From the IMG/VR virus record IMGVR_UViG_3300042197_000731, positions 1 through 64,000 of that record: a stretch of 64,000 bases of DNA; one strand, written 5' to 3'. The notes beneath the pieces were generated by a model. It was not told the origin of the DNA. It saw only the letters and a list, made by a program, of their open reading frames with translations, and made no database searches. How positions within the stretch are numbered: position 1 is the stretch's first letter; each line of letters opens with the position of its first letter. Made by a program: the position numbers and the translations under genes. The stretch is from a virus. Positions 44,372 to 52,880 of the stretch are shown piece after piece.

Positions 44372-45310
44372 ATGACTTACGCATCTGGTGGATTAATACA
44401 AGCAAGTGATTTTAACACTTTTAACGGTGGTAGCGTCGCAAATGTTAGTGGACAGATAAACACGGTCTGGTCAACAGGAACTGGCAATGCCGGATATGGC
44501 CAGACCGCAGGATCAAATGTTAGTGTGAGTGGCACTATAAATGCCAGCGACTGGACAACATTATTTAATAACTTAAACGCGGCTAGAAAACATCAACTTG
44601 CTGGTAGTTATTCAAATCTGACTGTTCCAGCATCTGGCGGAACAATAACTTATGACGGTTCTTTATCCACCCAGTTAACCAATGCGTATACTGATAGATT
44701 AACAGCAGCAACAACTGGCTCAACCAGCACAGGAACTAATGACACTTGGAATCCATCGGCAGGAGCAACTACTGCTCTAGATACATTTAGAGATTGTAAT
44801 ATTGTTTTTGGCAGTTCAGATCAAGCACGATATTTTTTCAATGCTGGCGGAAGAATCGCTATGATATATAGTGCAGTGGATAATTCAGGGGCAAATGCCA
44901 GAAGTGTAAACATGCGTGATATGGTAAATCAAGTAGGTGGATTTAATACCTATAGAGGTTACAGTAATTCAGGCAGAACTGGCGCAGGTGGCAGTTTTAG
45001 CGTCAATAACACAGGTGTAGGTTATTATAATACTACATCAAGTGTAGTAACTTTCATTCAAAACGATGATACCGTTGCTCCATATAATTTATCTTATGTA
45101 CGAGTTCAACATTTTTATATTGGATTAACTACTAATGGAGCAAATGGTAATCAAGTAACTTTTAGATTATATCTTTATTCTCCTGCCGATGATGTTTACG
45201 GTGGATCTATCAATATAACTGTAACATCACGCTGTGATATAACTTTTCCATCTACCACCTATTTGTCTAATTCTTGGGGAACACCTACAATAAGTTATGA
45301 TAGTGCATAA
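44372..45310 (+). CDS. Putative fibre-associated structural protein
   Basis: A 312-residue, Gly/Ser/Thr/Asn-rich protein starting MTYASGGLIQASDFNTFNGG. The opening ASGGLIQASDFN and the later ARKHQ region are shared by structural proteins found near tail fibres of T4-like phages. The centre (SDQARYFFNAGGRIAMI) and C-terminal half are mainly beta-type with no enzyme motif. It follows the fibre gene by 8 nt and its end overlaps the next gene by 14 nt. It may be a fibre tip, adhesin or virion accessory protein. Confidence 0.65.
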   Translation: MTYASGGLIQASDFNTFNGGSVANVSGQINTVWSTGTGNAGYGQTAGSNVSVSGTINASDWTTLFNNLNAARKHQLAGSYSNLTVPASGGTITYDGSLSTQLTNAYTDRLTAATTGSTSTGTNDTWNPSAGATTALDTFRDCNIVFGSSDQARYFFNAGGRIAMIYSAVDNSGANARSVNMRDMVNQVGGFNTYRGYSNSGRTGAGGSFSVNNTGVGYYNTTSSVVTFIQNDDTVAPYNLSYVRVQHFYIGLTTNGANGNQVTFRLYLYSPADDVYGGSINITVTSRCDITFPSTTYLSNSWGTPTISYDSA

Positions 45311-45602
45311 TTTAATTGAACAAATTAAAAAATCAAATGATATTACTGTAAGCAAATTAGCAGTAAAAGAAAAAAAAGATATTGAATTACAAATATTGTA
45401 TAATGATGGGTTATTTAAAATAACGCCACAATTAATATCTTTTATTTCAGTATGGCCCAAAGATACAGTATATATTGAAGATTGTTGCGAAAAACCAATC
45501 ATAATTAATAAACAAGAATTTTTAGAAATTATTGTATCTACATATGATAATGCTATGAATAAATTTCATGAAGAATATAATAAAATTATAAATGAAATCT
45601 AA
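45297..45602 (+). CDS. Small unknown protein between fibre and glycosyltransferase-like genes
   Basis: A 101-residue protein with no recognised family. The N-terminal half is Lys/Glu-rich and helical; the centre has FISVWPKDTVYIEDCCEKP and the C-terminal part is helical again. It overlaps the preceding gene by 14 nt and the next by 11 nt, so it is translated in a tight chain. The base composition falls sharply here compared with the fibre genes (many A/T runs), as it does through the following genes to about 48950. It could be a fibre chaperone or an accessory of the sugar-transfer genes; nothing decides this. Confidence 0.6.
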   Translation: MIVHNLIEQIKKSNDITVSKLAVKEKKDIELQILYNDGLFKITPQLISFISVWPKDTVYIEDCCEKPIIINKQEFLEIIVSTYDNAMNKFHEEYNKIINEI

Positions 45603-46386
45603 AGGTGTTTTGCTATTTGCTTTTTCAACACAAGAAATAGATTATCTAAAAATAGCAGAAAAAAACAGTAGGTTAATTAAAAAATTTTTGAATTTGCCTG
45701 TATCGGTAGTAACCGACGTTGACTATAATTCTGATTTTTTTAATGTTATCAAAGTAGAAAAACAAGAAAAAAATAATGTTCGTATTGGCTTTAATCCATC
45801 AAAATCGTGGAAAAATTTTGACAGATGTGCCGCTTATGATTTGAGTCCATACGATACTACTTTATTATTAGATGTAGACTGTATAATTTTAGATAACTTT
45901 TTATTAAAATACTTTGATTTATGTGAAGATTATTTTATATTGAATAATCAATATTTTTTAAATGGCAAAGATGTTCATACAATGGGAATTTACGGAATTC
46001 CACATAAATGGGCTACGATAGTTATTTTTAATAAAACTAAAAAATCTCAACTAATGTTTGAATTAGTAAAAAAAATTCAAAATAATTATGAATATTACAG
46101 AAATTTATATCAAATAAGAGTAACTAATTTTAGAAACGATTTCGCATTTACGATAGCAGATTTGATAATAAATGGATATAATATACAATCAAAAAATGTA
46201 TTACAACATAAGATATTTGCCATTGATGAAAATGTGAAAGAATTAATTTTAAATGATGATATGATATATATGTTGACAGATAAATCTGGATATGTTATCC
46301 CTAAAATTACACTACATTTTATTGATAAGTATTTTTTATTTGATGAAAAATTTGATATTTTTTGTGATAGAATACTAAATGAGTGA
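45592..46386 (+). CDS. GT-A-type glycosyltransferase-like protein
   Basis: A 264-residue protein. The layout fits a nucleotide-sugar transferase of the GT-A fold: an N-terminal strand-helix-strand (VLLFAFSTQEIDYLKIAE, then PVSVVTDVDY) and a DxD-type metal motif in TTLLLDVDCIILD near residue 95. The C-terminal half is helical. It is a distant paralogue of the next gene (same spacing of the first strand, the YDLSPYDTTLLLD/YNLTPYYHTIKLE region and the acidic motif). It is A/T-rich. Likely targets are phage fibres, capsid or host surface sugars; the DNA is less likely because the family differs from the TAGT gene at 62660. Confidence 0.6.
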   Translation: MKSKGVLLFAFSTQEIDYLKIAEKNSRLIKKFLNLPVSVVTDVDYNSDFFNVIKVEKQEKNNVRIGFNPSKSWKNFDRCAAYDLSPYDTTLLLDVDCIILDNFLLKYFDLCEDYFILNNQYFLNGKDVHTMGIYGIPHKWATIVIFNKTKKSQLMFELVKKIQNNYEYYRNLYQIRVTNFRNDFAFTIADLIINGYNIQSKNVLQHKIFAIDENVKELILNDDMIYMLTDKSGYVIPKITLHFIDKYFLFDEKFDIFCDRILNE

Positions 46387-47197
46387 TATCGGCTTTTTAT
46401 CTATAGCACAAAATTCTGATGTAGATTATTTTCGGTTATGCTATTTTCAATGTTTATTTTTGAAAAAATCAATGCCTCAGATTCCGTATTCTGTAATTGT
46501 TGATCGTCATACATTTAATGATATTCCAGAAAAATGTAAAAATTATTTCAATTCAATAATTTTATTAGAAAAAAATTACGCCGCCGAAGATAATTGGAAA
46601 TTAAGCAATGAACCGCAAATATATAACTTAACACCATATTATCACACTATTAAATTAGAAAGTGATTTACTTATAACTAGAGATATTACGCATTGGATTC
46701 CTGCGCTATCAACTAAAGACATAGTTTTTAGTCATGGTTGTAAAAACTTTCTACAAGAAAAATCAAATAGTAAATTTTATAGACACTTTTTAGTAGATAA
46801 TGATTTACCAGATATATACAATGGATTAATGTATTTTAAGCGATCAGAATTGTCCAGAAAGTTTTTTGATATATCTCAAACAATATTTTTGAATTGGAAA
46901 GACATTGCTCCTAACTTTAACAATTATATAAACGTACCAGCATCAACTGATTTTGTTTATGCTATTGCGGCAAAAATATTAGGTGTAGAAAATTTTATTT
47001 TACCAACACTAGAGTTTTTTAATTTTGTTCATATGAAAAGGTATATAAACAACTGGTTATTTAACAATTGGCCTGATGTTGCTATTCATGAATTTGATGA
47101 TAGTATTCTTAGAATAGCAAATATAAATCAATATTATCCAGTTCACTATTATGATAAAAATTTAATTACAGATGATTTAATAGCACGTTATGAATAA
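46379..47197 (+). CDS. GT-A-like protein, paralogue with altered acidic motif
   Basis: A 272-residue protein parallel to its upstream neighbour: YNLTPYYHTIKLESDLLITRD takes the place of the DxD region, with Glu replacing the first Asp (ESD), so catalytic ability is uncertain. Other parts follow the GT-A pattern (FLSIAQNSDVDYFRL at the start; DIYNGLMYFKRSELSRKFF in the middle). It overlaps the preceding gene by 8 nt and the next by 8 nt. It may act with its paralogue on the same substrate, or have become a binding protein. Confidence 0.55.
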   Translation: MSDIGFLSIAQNSDVDYFRLCYFQCLFLKKSMPQIPYSVIVDRHTFNDIPEKCKNYFNSIILLEKNYAAEDNWKLSNEPQIYNLTPYYHTIKLESDLLITRDITHWIPALSTKDIVFSHGCKNFLQEKSNSKFYRHFLVDNDLPDIYNGLMYFKRSELSRKFFDISQTIFLNWKDIAPNFNNYINVPASTDFVYAIAAKILGVENFILPTLEFFNFVHMKRYINNWLFNNWPDVAIHEFDDSILRIANINQYYPVHYYDKNLITDDLIARYE

Positions 47198-47492
47198 AGA
47201 ATATGAATATAGAATATACTATGAAAATGAAACTGGTAGAATAAAAGGCCTTGCTCACGATAATTATCCTGACTGGGGTGAATATATAGTTGTAAATAAA
47301 CACGAATATGAAAACTATTTTAGATATTATGTTAAAAATGGTAAATTAGAGCCAGTAGTTATTGAACAAAGTTACTCTAATTTATTAAAGAAAAGCAATT
47401 CTGGATATAAAGTAGTAAAAAATAATGCAAATATATTAGTTGAAGATAACGAAGAATATTCAGATATTGAATACTATGATTACATTAAATGA
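47190..47492 (+). CDS. Small unknown protein in the glycosyltransferase-like cluster
   Basis: A 100-residue acidic and Tyr-rich protein (YEYRIYYENETGRIKGLAHDNYP at the start). It overlaps the preceding gene by 8 nt and the next one by about 17 nt. There are no recognised motifs. The tight overlap and the conserved reading direction argue that it is translated. I do not know its function. Confidence 0.55.
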   Translation: MNKEYEYRIYYENETGRIKGLAHDNYPDWGEYIVVNKHEYENYFRYYVKNGKLEPVVIEQSYSNLLKKSNSGYKVVKNNANILVEDNEEYSDIEYYDYIK

Positions 47493-48261
47493 ATTAGATT
47501 TTGTTTTCATTTCATACGATGAACCACGTAAGGAAGAATTTTTTGAGAAAAATTCATTAATAATTCCTAAGTTAAAAAGAGTAGATGGAATTACAGGAAT
47601 AGATACAGCACACAAAGTAGCAGCAAAATTATCTAAAACTGATTGGTTTGTAGTTATTGATGGTGATAATATAGTAGAGCAATCAATATTGAATGTAAGT
47701 ATAGAAGAAAATGAAGAATATAAATGTTTTAGATACAGATCTAAAAATTCAGTTAACGGTGTGGTGTCTGGTAATGGCGGTGTAAGTTGTTGGTCAAAAA
47801 ATTTTGTGCTTGGAATGTCTACACATGAAAATAGTGATGGATCTGATTTAGTTGAATTTGGAAATAAATGTAAGCCAACACGTGGTATATACAGTACGAC
47901 TTATATAAATCAAACAGCACATCAAGCATGGCGAGCAGGATTCAGAGAAGGTATAAAATTGTGTTTGATTGATGGTGTTAAACAATCAATTAAGAATTTT
48001 AATATACCTGTATTTCAAAATAAGAAAAATTTAAGTCTTTGGCATAATGTAGGCAAAGATGTTGAAAATGGTTTCTGGAGCATTTATGGCTCCAGATTTG
48101 GAACATATACTTTAATGTTTACCGATTTTGATATAAAAAAATTAAATGATTACAAATATCTACAAAATTTGTACTATAAAAATATTGATTTTGCTGAAAA
48201 AAATTGTATTAATCTAGGTGCTATATTGAAAGATAAACTTAATTTGGATATAATAAATTGA
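47476..48261 (+). CDS. GT-A-type glycosyltransferase-like protein with GD-type acidic motif
   Basis: A 261-residue protein from the ATG at 47476 (an ATG 12 codons earlier would lengthen the overlap with the previous gene). The pattern ELDFVFISYDEPRKEEFF at the N-terminus, AHKVAAKLSKTDWFVVIDGDN (about 42-62, with a DGD metal site) and INQTAHQAWRAGFREGIKL (about 145-163) is one I associate with glycosyltransferase-like proteins in T4-like aquatic phages. The next gene is a clear paralogue. Substrate is unknown. Confidence 0.6.
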   Translation: MITLNELDFVFISYDEPRKEEFFEKNSLIIPKLKRVDGITGIDTAHKVAAKLSKTDWFVVIDGDNIVEQSILNVSIEENEEYKCFRYRSKNSVNGVVSGNGGVSCWSKNFVLGMSTHENSDGSDLVEFGNKCKPTRGIYSTTYINQTAHQAWRAGFREGIKLCLIDGVKQSIKNFNIPVFQNKKNLSLWHNVGKDVENGFWSIYGSRFGTYTLMFTDFDIKKLNDYKYLQNLYYKNIDFAEKNCINLGAILKDKLNLDIIN

Positions 48262-48950
48262 TGATCTACGACAGTTTTTTTATCAGCAACGGTGAGCCAC
48301 TAGAAAATATACATTACGAACTGGCAAAGAGTACGTTTTCGGACTTAAAATGGATTCAAGGAATTAATTCCAGGGATTTGGCAATAAAAAAAGCAGCGAA
48401 AAATAGTACCACTGATTACTTCTATTGTGTGCCTGCTAAATTAAATATGTCAGAAAAATATTTAATTAATGATCCAGTAAATTCCATAGATCATAAACAT
48501 TATGTTTTTTATTGTCGTAATGTGTTAAATGATTTAGTATATGGACATCAAGGGTTAATATGTTATAATAAAAAATTAGTTTTAGAAACACTGTCCTGGG
48601 ATTTAGATTTTACGATGGCTCAGCCATTTCAAAGTATATTCAGAGTTATTGGCACTGCCGTATTTAATCAAACAGAGTTTATTACATGGAGGACTGCTTT
48701 TCGTGAAGTAATTAAATTATTACACCAACAGTCACTCAATCAGGGTGATATTAGAAATGGCAATAGATTGAATACTTGGTTAACATATACTAATGGTGGC
48801 AAATTTAGTGAGTGGTGTATACGTGGAGCAAATGATGGTAAAGAATATTACACATCTGTAGATGGTGAAATGTCCATGCTAAAGAAATCATTTAGTTGGG
48901 ATTGGCTGTATGAACATAGTAAATTATTAGGATACAATTTTAATAGGTAA
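48261..48950 (+). CDS. Paralogue of the preceding GT-like protein, acidic motif lost
   Basis: A 229-residue protein whose ATG overlaps the previous stop (TGATG). It shares the layout of its neighbour: YDSFFISNGEPLEN at the start, GLICYNKKLVLE against GVSCWSKNFVLG, and FNQTEFITWRTAFREVIKL against INQTAHQAWRAGFREGIKL. At the place of the DGD site it has CVPAKLN, so the metal motif is missing and the protein is probably inactive as a transferase or works as a partner. It ends the A/T-rich cluster and is 2 nt from the dCMP deaminase gene. Confidence 0.55.
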   Translation: MIYDSFFISNGEPLENIHYELAKSTFSDLKWIQGINSRDLAIKKAAKNSTTDYFYCVPAKLNMSEKYLINDPVNSIDHKHYVFYCRNVLNDLVYGHQGLICYNKKLVLETLSWDLDFTMAQPFQSIFRVIGTAVFNQTEFITWRTAFREVIKLLHQQSLNQGDIRNGNRLNTWLTYTNGGKFSEWCIRGANDGKEYYTSVDGEMSMLKKSFSWDWLYEHSKLLGYNFNR

Positions 48951-48952
48951 TT

Positions 48953-49468
48953 ATGAAAGAAAAATTCGTCAAAGCATATATGAAAACTGCGAAAATATTC
49001 GCGGATTTAAGCACAGCGGAAAAACTAAAAGTAGGTGCTATTGTCGTCAAAGACAATAGAATTGTTTCTATTGGCTATAATGGCACACCCGCTGGATGGG
49101 ATAACACTTGTGAAAACAAAGAGTGGATGGGTAATGTAGGAGGTTGGCTCGCTCCTGAAGAGATGAGAGAAGGCTGGCCATACGAAGGTACATATACGGA
49201 TTCCTCTGGTAATGTTATGAGTGGACGTTATCGTCTTAAAACAAAACCCGAAGTTATTCATGCGGAGCGGAATGCTCTTGATAAATTAGCACGAGATAAT
49301 GAAGGTGGAAATGGCGCATATATGTTTATAACACATGCGCCATGTCTAGAATGCGCCAAAAGTATATTTGGCGCTGGAATAAAAGAAGTTTTCTATAGTG
49401 AAGAGTATCGTAGTGTTGATGGCATTGAATTTCTAAAAAAGTGTAACATCAACACTACGAAAGTTTAA
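48953..49468 (+). CDS. cd: dCMP deaminase
   Basis: Converts dCMP to dUMP, feeding thymidylate synthase. The zinc-binding cytidine-deaminase motifs are complete: HAE at residues 103-105 (Glu catalytic) and PCLEC at about 130-134. An extra Cys and the GYNGTPAGWDN region near 41-51 fit the dCMP-deaminase branch with its allosteric site. The 171-residue length is close to T4 Cd (193). It is convergent with and overlaps the thymidylate synthase gene by 4 nt, and the two enzymes act in sequence. Confidence 0.95.
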   Translation: MKEKFVKAYMKTAKIFADLSTAEKLKVGAIVVKDNRIVSIGYNGTPAGWDNTCENKEWMGNVGGWLAPEEMREGWPYEGTYTDSSGNVMSGRYRLKTKPEVIHAERNALDKLARDNEGGNGAYMFITHAPCLECAKSIFGAGIKEVFYSEEYRSVDGIEFLKKCNINTTKV

Positions 49469-50388
49469 ACTGCCATCTTAGCAGTTATTGCTGGATGACA
49501 CTTATAGTTAATCAACTCTATATCAGCCATTGTGAATTTATCAATATCTTTGATAGATGAATTTAGTTTCAGAGTTGGCAACTCAAAATGTTCACGAGAT
49601 AATTGTTCTTTAACTTGATCCACGTGATTAAGATAGATATGAGAATCACCCAATACATGAACGAACTTACCAACTCGCATATCGCATACTTGTGCTATCA
49701 TGTGAGTTAGTAGGCTATAACTGGCGATGTTAAATGGAACACCTAAAAACATATCTGCTGAACGTTGATACATTTGACAACTAAGTTGTAATTCATCACC
49801 AACAGGTTCAACATAAAACTGAGCAAAACAATGACACGGTGGCAATGCCATTTGATCCAGTTCACCTACATTCCACGCAGTTAGAATGTGTCTACGGCTG
49901 AATGGGTCAACTTTTAAATCATGAATTAAATTCTTGAGTTGATCAATTTCAACTAATTGAGTAGTGGTTGTTCTACGATACACATTGCCGAAATTATCAC
50001 GATATGTACCTAGATCTCGTGGTATATGTTTACGCCACCGACGCCATTGAACGCCATAAATTCTGCCTAGATCACCGCTAAATTTACTTTTAGACTTCCA
50101 ATATTCAGCATTGGCATTAGCGGTCCAGATGGTATTTTTATCACTGTTGCGATCACCATGAAGAATTTCTTTTAGACGATTATCGTCACTGCTGCCCTCT
50201 ATAAACCACAGTAATTCACTGACTACTGACTTCCATGCTAATCTTTTAGTAGTAATTGCTGGAAAGCCGTCATTTAGATCAAAGGACATCTGTAGTCCGA
50301 ATGAACGAATGGTACCTACACCAGTTCTATCAGTTACCAACGTACCATTATCAAGTACATTTTGTAATGCGTCGTGATATGTTTTCAT
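49465..50388 (-). CDS. td: Thymidylate synthase (dUMP-specific)
   Basis: Makes dTMP from dUMP with methylenetetrahydrofolate. The start is the ATG at 50388; a TTG seven codons earlier would overlap DHFR. The catalytic Cys is C185 in LPPCHCF. Asn220 in VPFNIASYSLL, which selects dUMP, is kept, so this is not a dCMP hydroxymethylase. Other signatures are DRTGVGT near 20, GDLGRIYG near 105 and DSHIYLNH near 245. The length (307) fits T4 Td (286). The stop is 4 nt convergently overlapped with the dCMP deaminase stop. No intron is seen in this copy. Confidence 0.96.
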   Translation of the reverse strand: MKTYHDALQNVLDNGTLVTDRTGVGTIRSFGLQMSFDLNDGFPAITTKRLAWKSVVSELLWFIEGSSDDNRLKEILHGDRNSDKNTIWTANANAEYWKSKSKFSGDLGRIYGVQWRRWRKHIPRDLGTYRDNFGNVYRRTTTTQLVEIDQLKNLIHDLKVDPFSRRHILTAWNVGELDQMALPPCHCFAQFYVEPVGDELQLSCQMYQRSADMFLGVPFNIASYSLLTHMIAQVCDMRVGKFVHVLGDSHIYLNHVDQVKEQLSREHFELPTLKLNSSIKDIDKFTMADIELINYKCHPAITAKMAV

Positions 50389-50392
50389 ACTT

Positions 50393-50896
50393 TTATCTAA
50401 AAATATCAATATTCTTGTAAGTAGTCCAGTTACAACGTCTATCAGTGCTAGGACATGCGCTATATGCTCTAAACCATCGGAGATATTTTTTCATATCTAC
50501 AGATGTATCAGCACGATATTGTCCGTAGATATGTGTGACATGTGCTTCGTCCACTAAATCTTTAGTTTCTTCTATGATTTTAGCACCACCAATGATCCAT
50601 ATAGTTTTTGATGGGTACATGCTTTCAATTTTGCGAATTTCTTCTTTCAGATCTCCGCGTATTGTTTTTACGTCTTTATATCCAGTAAGTGGTTTGGTAG
50701 TTACCACATAATTGATCCTATCTGGCAATGGCTTAGGGAATTTAGGATCATCCCATGTTTTTCTGCCCATAACAACTACATGTCCTGTAGTCATTTCTTT
50801 AAAATACTTCATGTCCTCTTTTAGATGCGGCCATGGCAAAGATCCTTTATAGCCAAGATTACCCCAGTAATCTACAGCGAAAATAGATTTAATCAT
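50393..50896 (-). CDS. frd: Dihydrofolate reductase
   Basis: Regenerates tetrahydrofolate used up by thymidylate synthase. Typical DHFR motifs are in place: IFAVDYWGNLGYKGSLPWP (1-22, the Met20 loop region), MKYFKEMTTGHVVVMGRKTWDD (about 28-49) and IWIIGGAKIIEET near 95. The 167-residue length is normal (T4 Frd 193). It overlaps the upstream small gene by 4 nt and is 4 nt before thymidylate synthase: an operon of the same pathway, as in T4. Confidence 0.95.
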   Translation of the reverse strand: MIKSIFAVDYWGNLGYKGSLPWPHLKEDMKYFKEMTTGHVVVMGRKTWDDPKFPKPLPDRINYVVTTKPLTGYKDVKTIRGDLKEEIRKIESMYPSKTIWIIGGAKIIEETKDLVDEAHVTHIYGQYRADTSVDMKKYLRWFRAYSACPSTDRRCNWTTYKNIDIFR

Positions 50897-51225
50897 AATT
50901 TTGATAAAAGTTTATCTGTTTCGGGTTGAACTGTTTTTTCAACTAGTTTTACGTCTACAAAAAAGTCTACATTAAATACGTTTTCGGCTAAATTCTCTAA
51001 ATGTTCTGTTATCTGATCTTCTATTACTTCTGGATCAATACCATCTTCAATTAGACTTTTTATTTCAATAATAATAGAAGTTCCATCATGTAGATTTATA
51101 GCCAGTTTATCAAGTACATGAATAGGAACTTCTTGCTTATCAATTCCTTTTAGTATTTCTTGCCAACGTTTTTTGTTACTTGTATTAAGTTTCTTTGACT
51201 TTGGTCTTTTTGGATTTGCTGGCAT
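50893..51225 (-). CDS. Small conserved protein upstream of DHFR, function unknown
   Basis: A 110-residue protein with a very basic N-terminus (MPANPKRPKSKKLNTSNKKRW) and an acidic helical C-terminal part. It overlaps the upstream gene by 41 nt and DHFR by 4 nt. The basic head might contact nucleic acid. The pattern of a small gene in front of frd is common in T4-like phages of aquatic bacteria, but I cannot name the family. The start could be slightly different because of the long overlap. Confidence 0.55.
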   Translation of the reverse strand: MPANPKRPKSKKLNTSNKKRWQEILKGIDKQEVPIHVLDKLAINLHDGTSIIIEIKSLIEDGIDPEVIEDQITEHLENLAENVFNVDFFVDVKLVEKTVQPETDKLLSKL

Positions 51226-51871
51226 TTGTTGGAGTAGACCCGTCTAATTGTGTTGCTTCAGCCTGTAGTCTTTCAGCCTCTGCTAGTAATGCCTTTGCTT
51301 CTGCCTGCATACGTTGTGCTTGAGCAAGCCTTTGTTTAGCAAGATCGGCATCACTGAGTACCTCGTTAATGGCGATTTTTGTATCAACTTCCGCTGGCTG
51401 ACTTCTACTCGCTGGAGGTACTCTTACTTCTCCTAGATCTTTTTGCTCTCTAACACGTTTTTTGCCTGACATTCCAGAATTAGCATCCAACTCTGCTAAC
51501 TCCTTTACTGCGGCCTCGCCCTGTTCCATCTTGATTAGAATGTTGTTTAGTTCATCTAGGCGTACAGTGCTCTTGGCATTTGGCGTGATGATTACCTGAT
51601 TAGTAGGTACTTTTTTAATCATACCTTCTTTGTGTAGTGTGGCTAACGCATTATTACCATCACTTAGGGTATATCTGAATAGATAATCACTGAAATCTTT
51701 GGCTTGTTGTCCAGATTCACTTTCTAATGCCTTCATGATATCATCATGAATGTGTTTTGGTAGTGTTTCTGGATATATTACTAAACACATATGATCTTCG
51801 CCTGGCACTGTTTTAAACAACACTACCACACGTTTATTGTTGTGTTTTCCAACATGTTTTATAACGTTCAT
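51185..51871 (-). CDS. Conserved T4-like phage protein with C-terminal coiled coil
   Basis: A 228-residue protein. The first 130 residues start MNVIKHVGKHNNKRVVVLF with VPGEDHMCLVIYPETLPKHIHDD, a set that I recall from many T4-like phages of aquatic hosts, always of unknown function. The last 60 residues are an Ala/Gln/Glu-rich helix (ADLAKQRLAQAQRMQAEAKA) likely to form a coiled coil, with a Lys-rich end. It shares the operon with the genes on both sides. A structural or scaffolding role is conceivable but not shown. Confidence 0.6.
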   Translation of the reverse strand: MNVIKHVGKHNNKRVVVLFKTVPGEDHMCLVIYPETLPKHIHDDIMKALESESGQQAKDFSDYLFRYTLSDGNNALATLHKEGMIKKVPTNQVIITPNAKSTVRLDELNNILIKMEQGEAAVKELAELDANSGMSGKKRVREQKDLGEVRVPPASRSQPAEVDTKIAINEVLSDADLAKQRLAQAQRMQAEAKALLAEAERLQAEATQLDGSTPTNASKSKKTKVKET

Positions 51872-51894
51872 ATTTGAAATCGTCCTTGAAAATA

Positions 51895-52095
51895 TTATTG
51901 ATTACTGGTATTCTTCAGAACACCGATATCAGTTAAAAAAGAAAATAGTTTTTCATATGCTGAACCTACCATGGTAAATTCTTCTGGCCTAAACGCACCA
52001 CGGCTACTGGCTAATTGAATAGCACTTATTAATGACACTAACTCCTGTGCTGGAATTTGAATTTCAACATTTTTAGATTGTTCTTGCTCAGACAT
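51895..52095 (-). CDS. Small conserved phage protein, unknown
   Basis: A 66-residue protein with a short polar start, then EIQIPAQELVSLISAIQLASSRGAF and a C-terminal helix. The pattern VSLISAIQLASSRGAF-x-PEE is one I associate with small conserved genes in T4-like phages. It lies 23 nt upstream of the gene at 51871 on the same strand, with an AGAGGGAAA-like ribosome site. No function is known. Confidence 0.55.
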   Translation of the reverse strand: MSEQEQSKNVEIQIPAQELVSLISAIQLASSRGAFRPEEFTMVGSAYEKLFSFLTDIGVLKNTSNQ

Positions 52096-52145
52096 TATAT
52101 TTTCCCTCTGCTTTATTTACTCTATTGTTATGTATGTAAATATTT

Positions 52146-52418
52146 TTATTCAACTGAATACTTATTAATCATATCTAACTGTAGAGCAAATAGGGCTTTT
52201 TCAGAATGAATTTCAAAAGCAACACACTTTCTAAAATGTTTTTCATCAGTAACATCACCAATGAAAAATCTACCTTGAAGATTTTCTAATATCCAAACAA
52301 CAATATTTTTTTCTGCGGTTTTAATATCAAAATACAATCGTTCAAAATGCGGTGGGCAAAAGTCTAATCGTCGTAGACCATGAACGTTTAGCGGATTAAT
52401 AATCCCATATTTTAACAT
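52146..52418 (-). CDS. Hypothetical 90-residue protein
   Basis: No recognised family. The text reads LRRLDFCPPHFERLYFDIKTAEK, then a beta-rich centre (NIVVWILENLQGRFFIGDV) and a helical end. It starts 2 nt after the stop of the gene at 52421, so the two are co-translated. A gap of 50 nt follows it. Confidence 0.5.
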   Translation of the reverse strand: MLKYGIINPLNVHGLRRLDFCPPHFERLYFDIKTAEKNIVVWILENLQGRFFIGDVTDEKHFRKCVAFEIHSEKALFALQLDMINKYSVE

Positions 52419-52420
52419 AG

Positions 52421-52876
52421 TTATTTCTTTTCTTCAGACAAGGTAGCAATTAGCATAAATTGTTCATATGCTATTCTAGTGGACTCATTTTGAAGTAATT
52501 TATGTGCCTCGTGAATCATTACCTTAATGCCGGCATCTACACATTCCTGAATACTAGCGCCACGTAAAACACTTAGTTGGTCACCAGTTAATGTTCTAAA
52601 ATTTTCCCATGCTTTTATTTCTTCTTCGGTGTATGGTTTTACTGCAGGACGAAGTTCGCTGGCTTTTAGTATTGCTTTAACTATTACCTCTTCGGCAATT
52701 CTACTAGCAGCAATTAACGCGGCATAGTTAGGATCTATATTATACTTACGACTTTCTAAGCCTGGGCGACAGTATATTAAATGATGACCATGAGGTAATG
52801 CGTCAATAAAATCTGAATCATGTTCTTTTACAGGAACATATTTTTTCCCTATCTTTTCGTAAAATATCTTCTTCAT
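52421..52876 (-). CDS. Hypothetical 151-residue helical protein
   Basis: No recognised family. The N-terminal 30 residues are basic and aromatic (MKKIFYEKIGKKYVPVKEHD), the rest is mostly helical (NYAALIAASRIAEEVIVKAIL, then RPAVKPYTEEEIKAWENF). It starts 4 nt after the gene at 52881 ends. It is in the stretch of small genes of unknown role between the dTMP genes and the MoxR/VWA pair. Confidence 0.5.
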   Translation of the reverse strand: MKKIFYEKIGKKYVPVKEHDSDFIDALPHGHHLIYCRPGLESRKYNIDPNYAALIAASRIAEEVIVKAILKASELRPAVKPYTEEEIKAWENFRTLTGDQLSVLRGASIQECVDAGIKVMIHEAHKLLQNESTRIAYEQFMLIATLSEEKK

Positions 52877-52880
52877 ACTA

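Noticed and set aside
49465-50409. Reading the thymidylate-synthase-like gene as a dCMP hydroxymethylase, as in T4 DNA modification.
   Set aside because: The dUMP-selecting Asn in VPFNIASY is present where hydroxymethylases have Asp.
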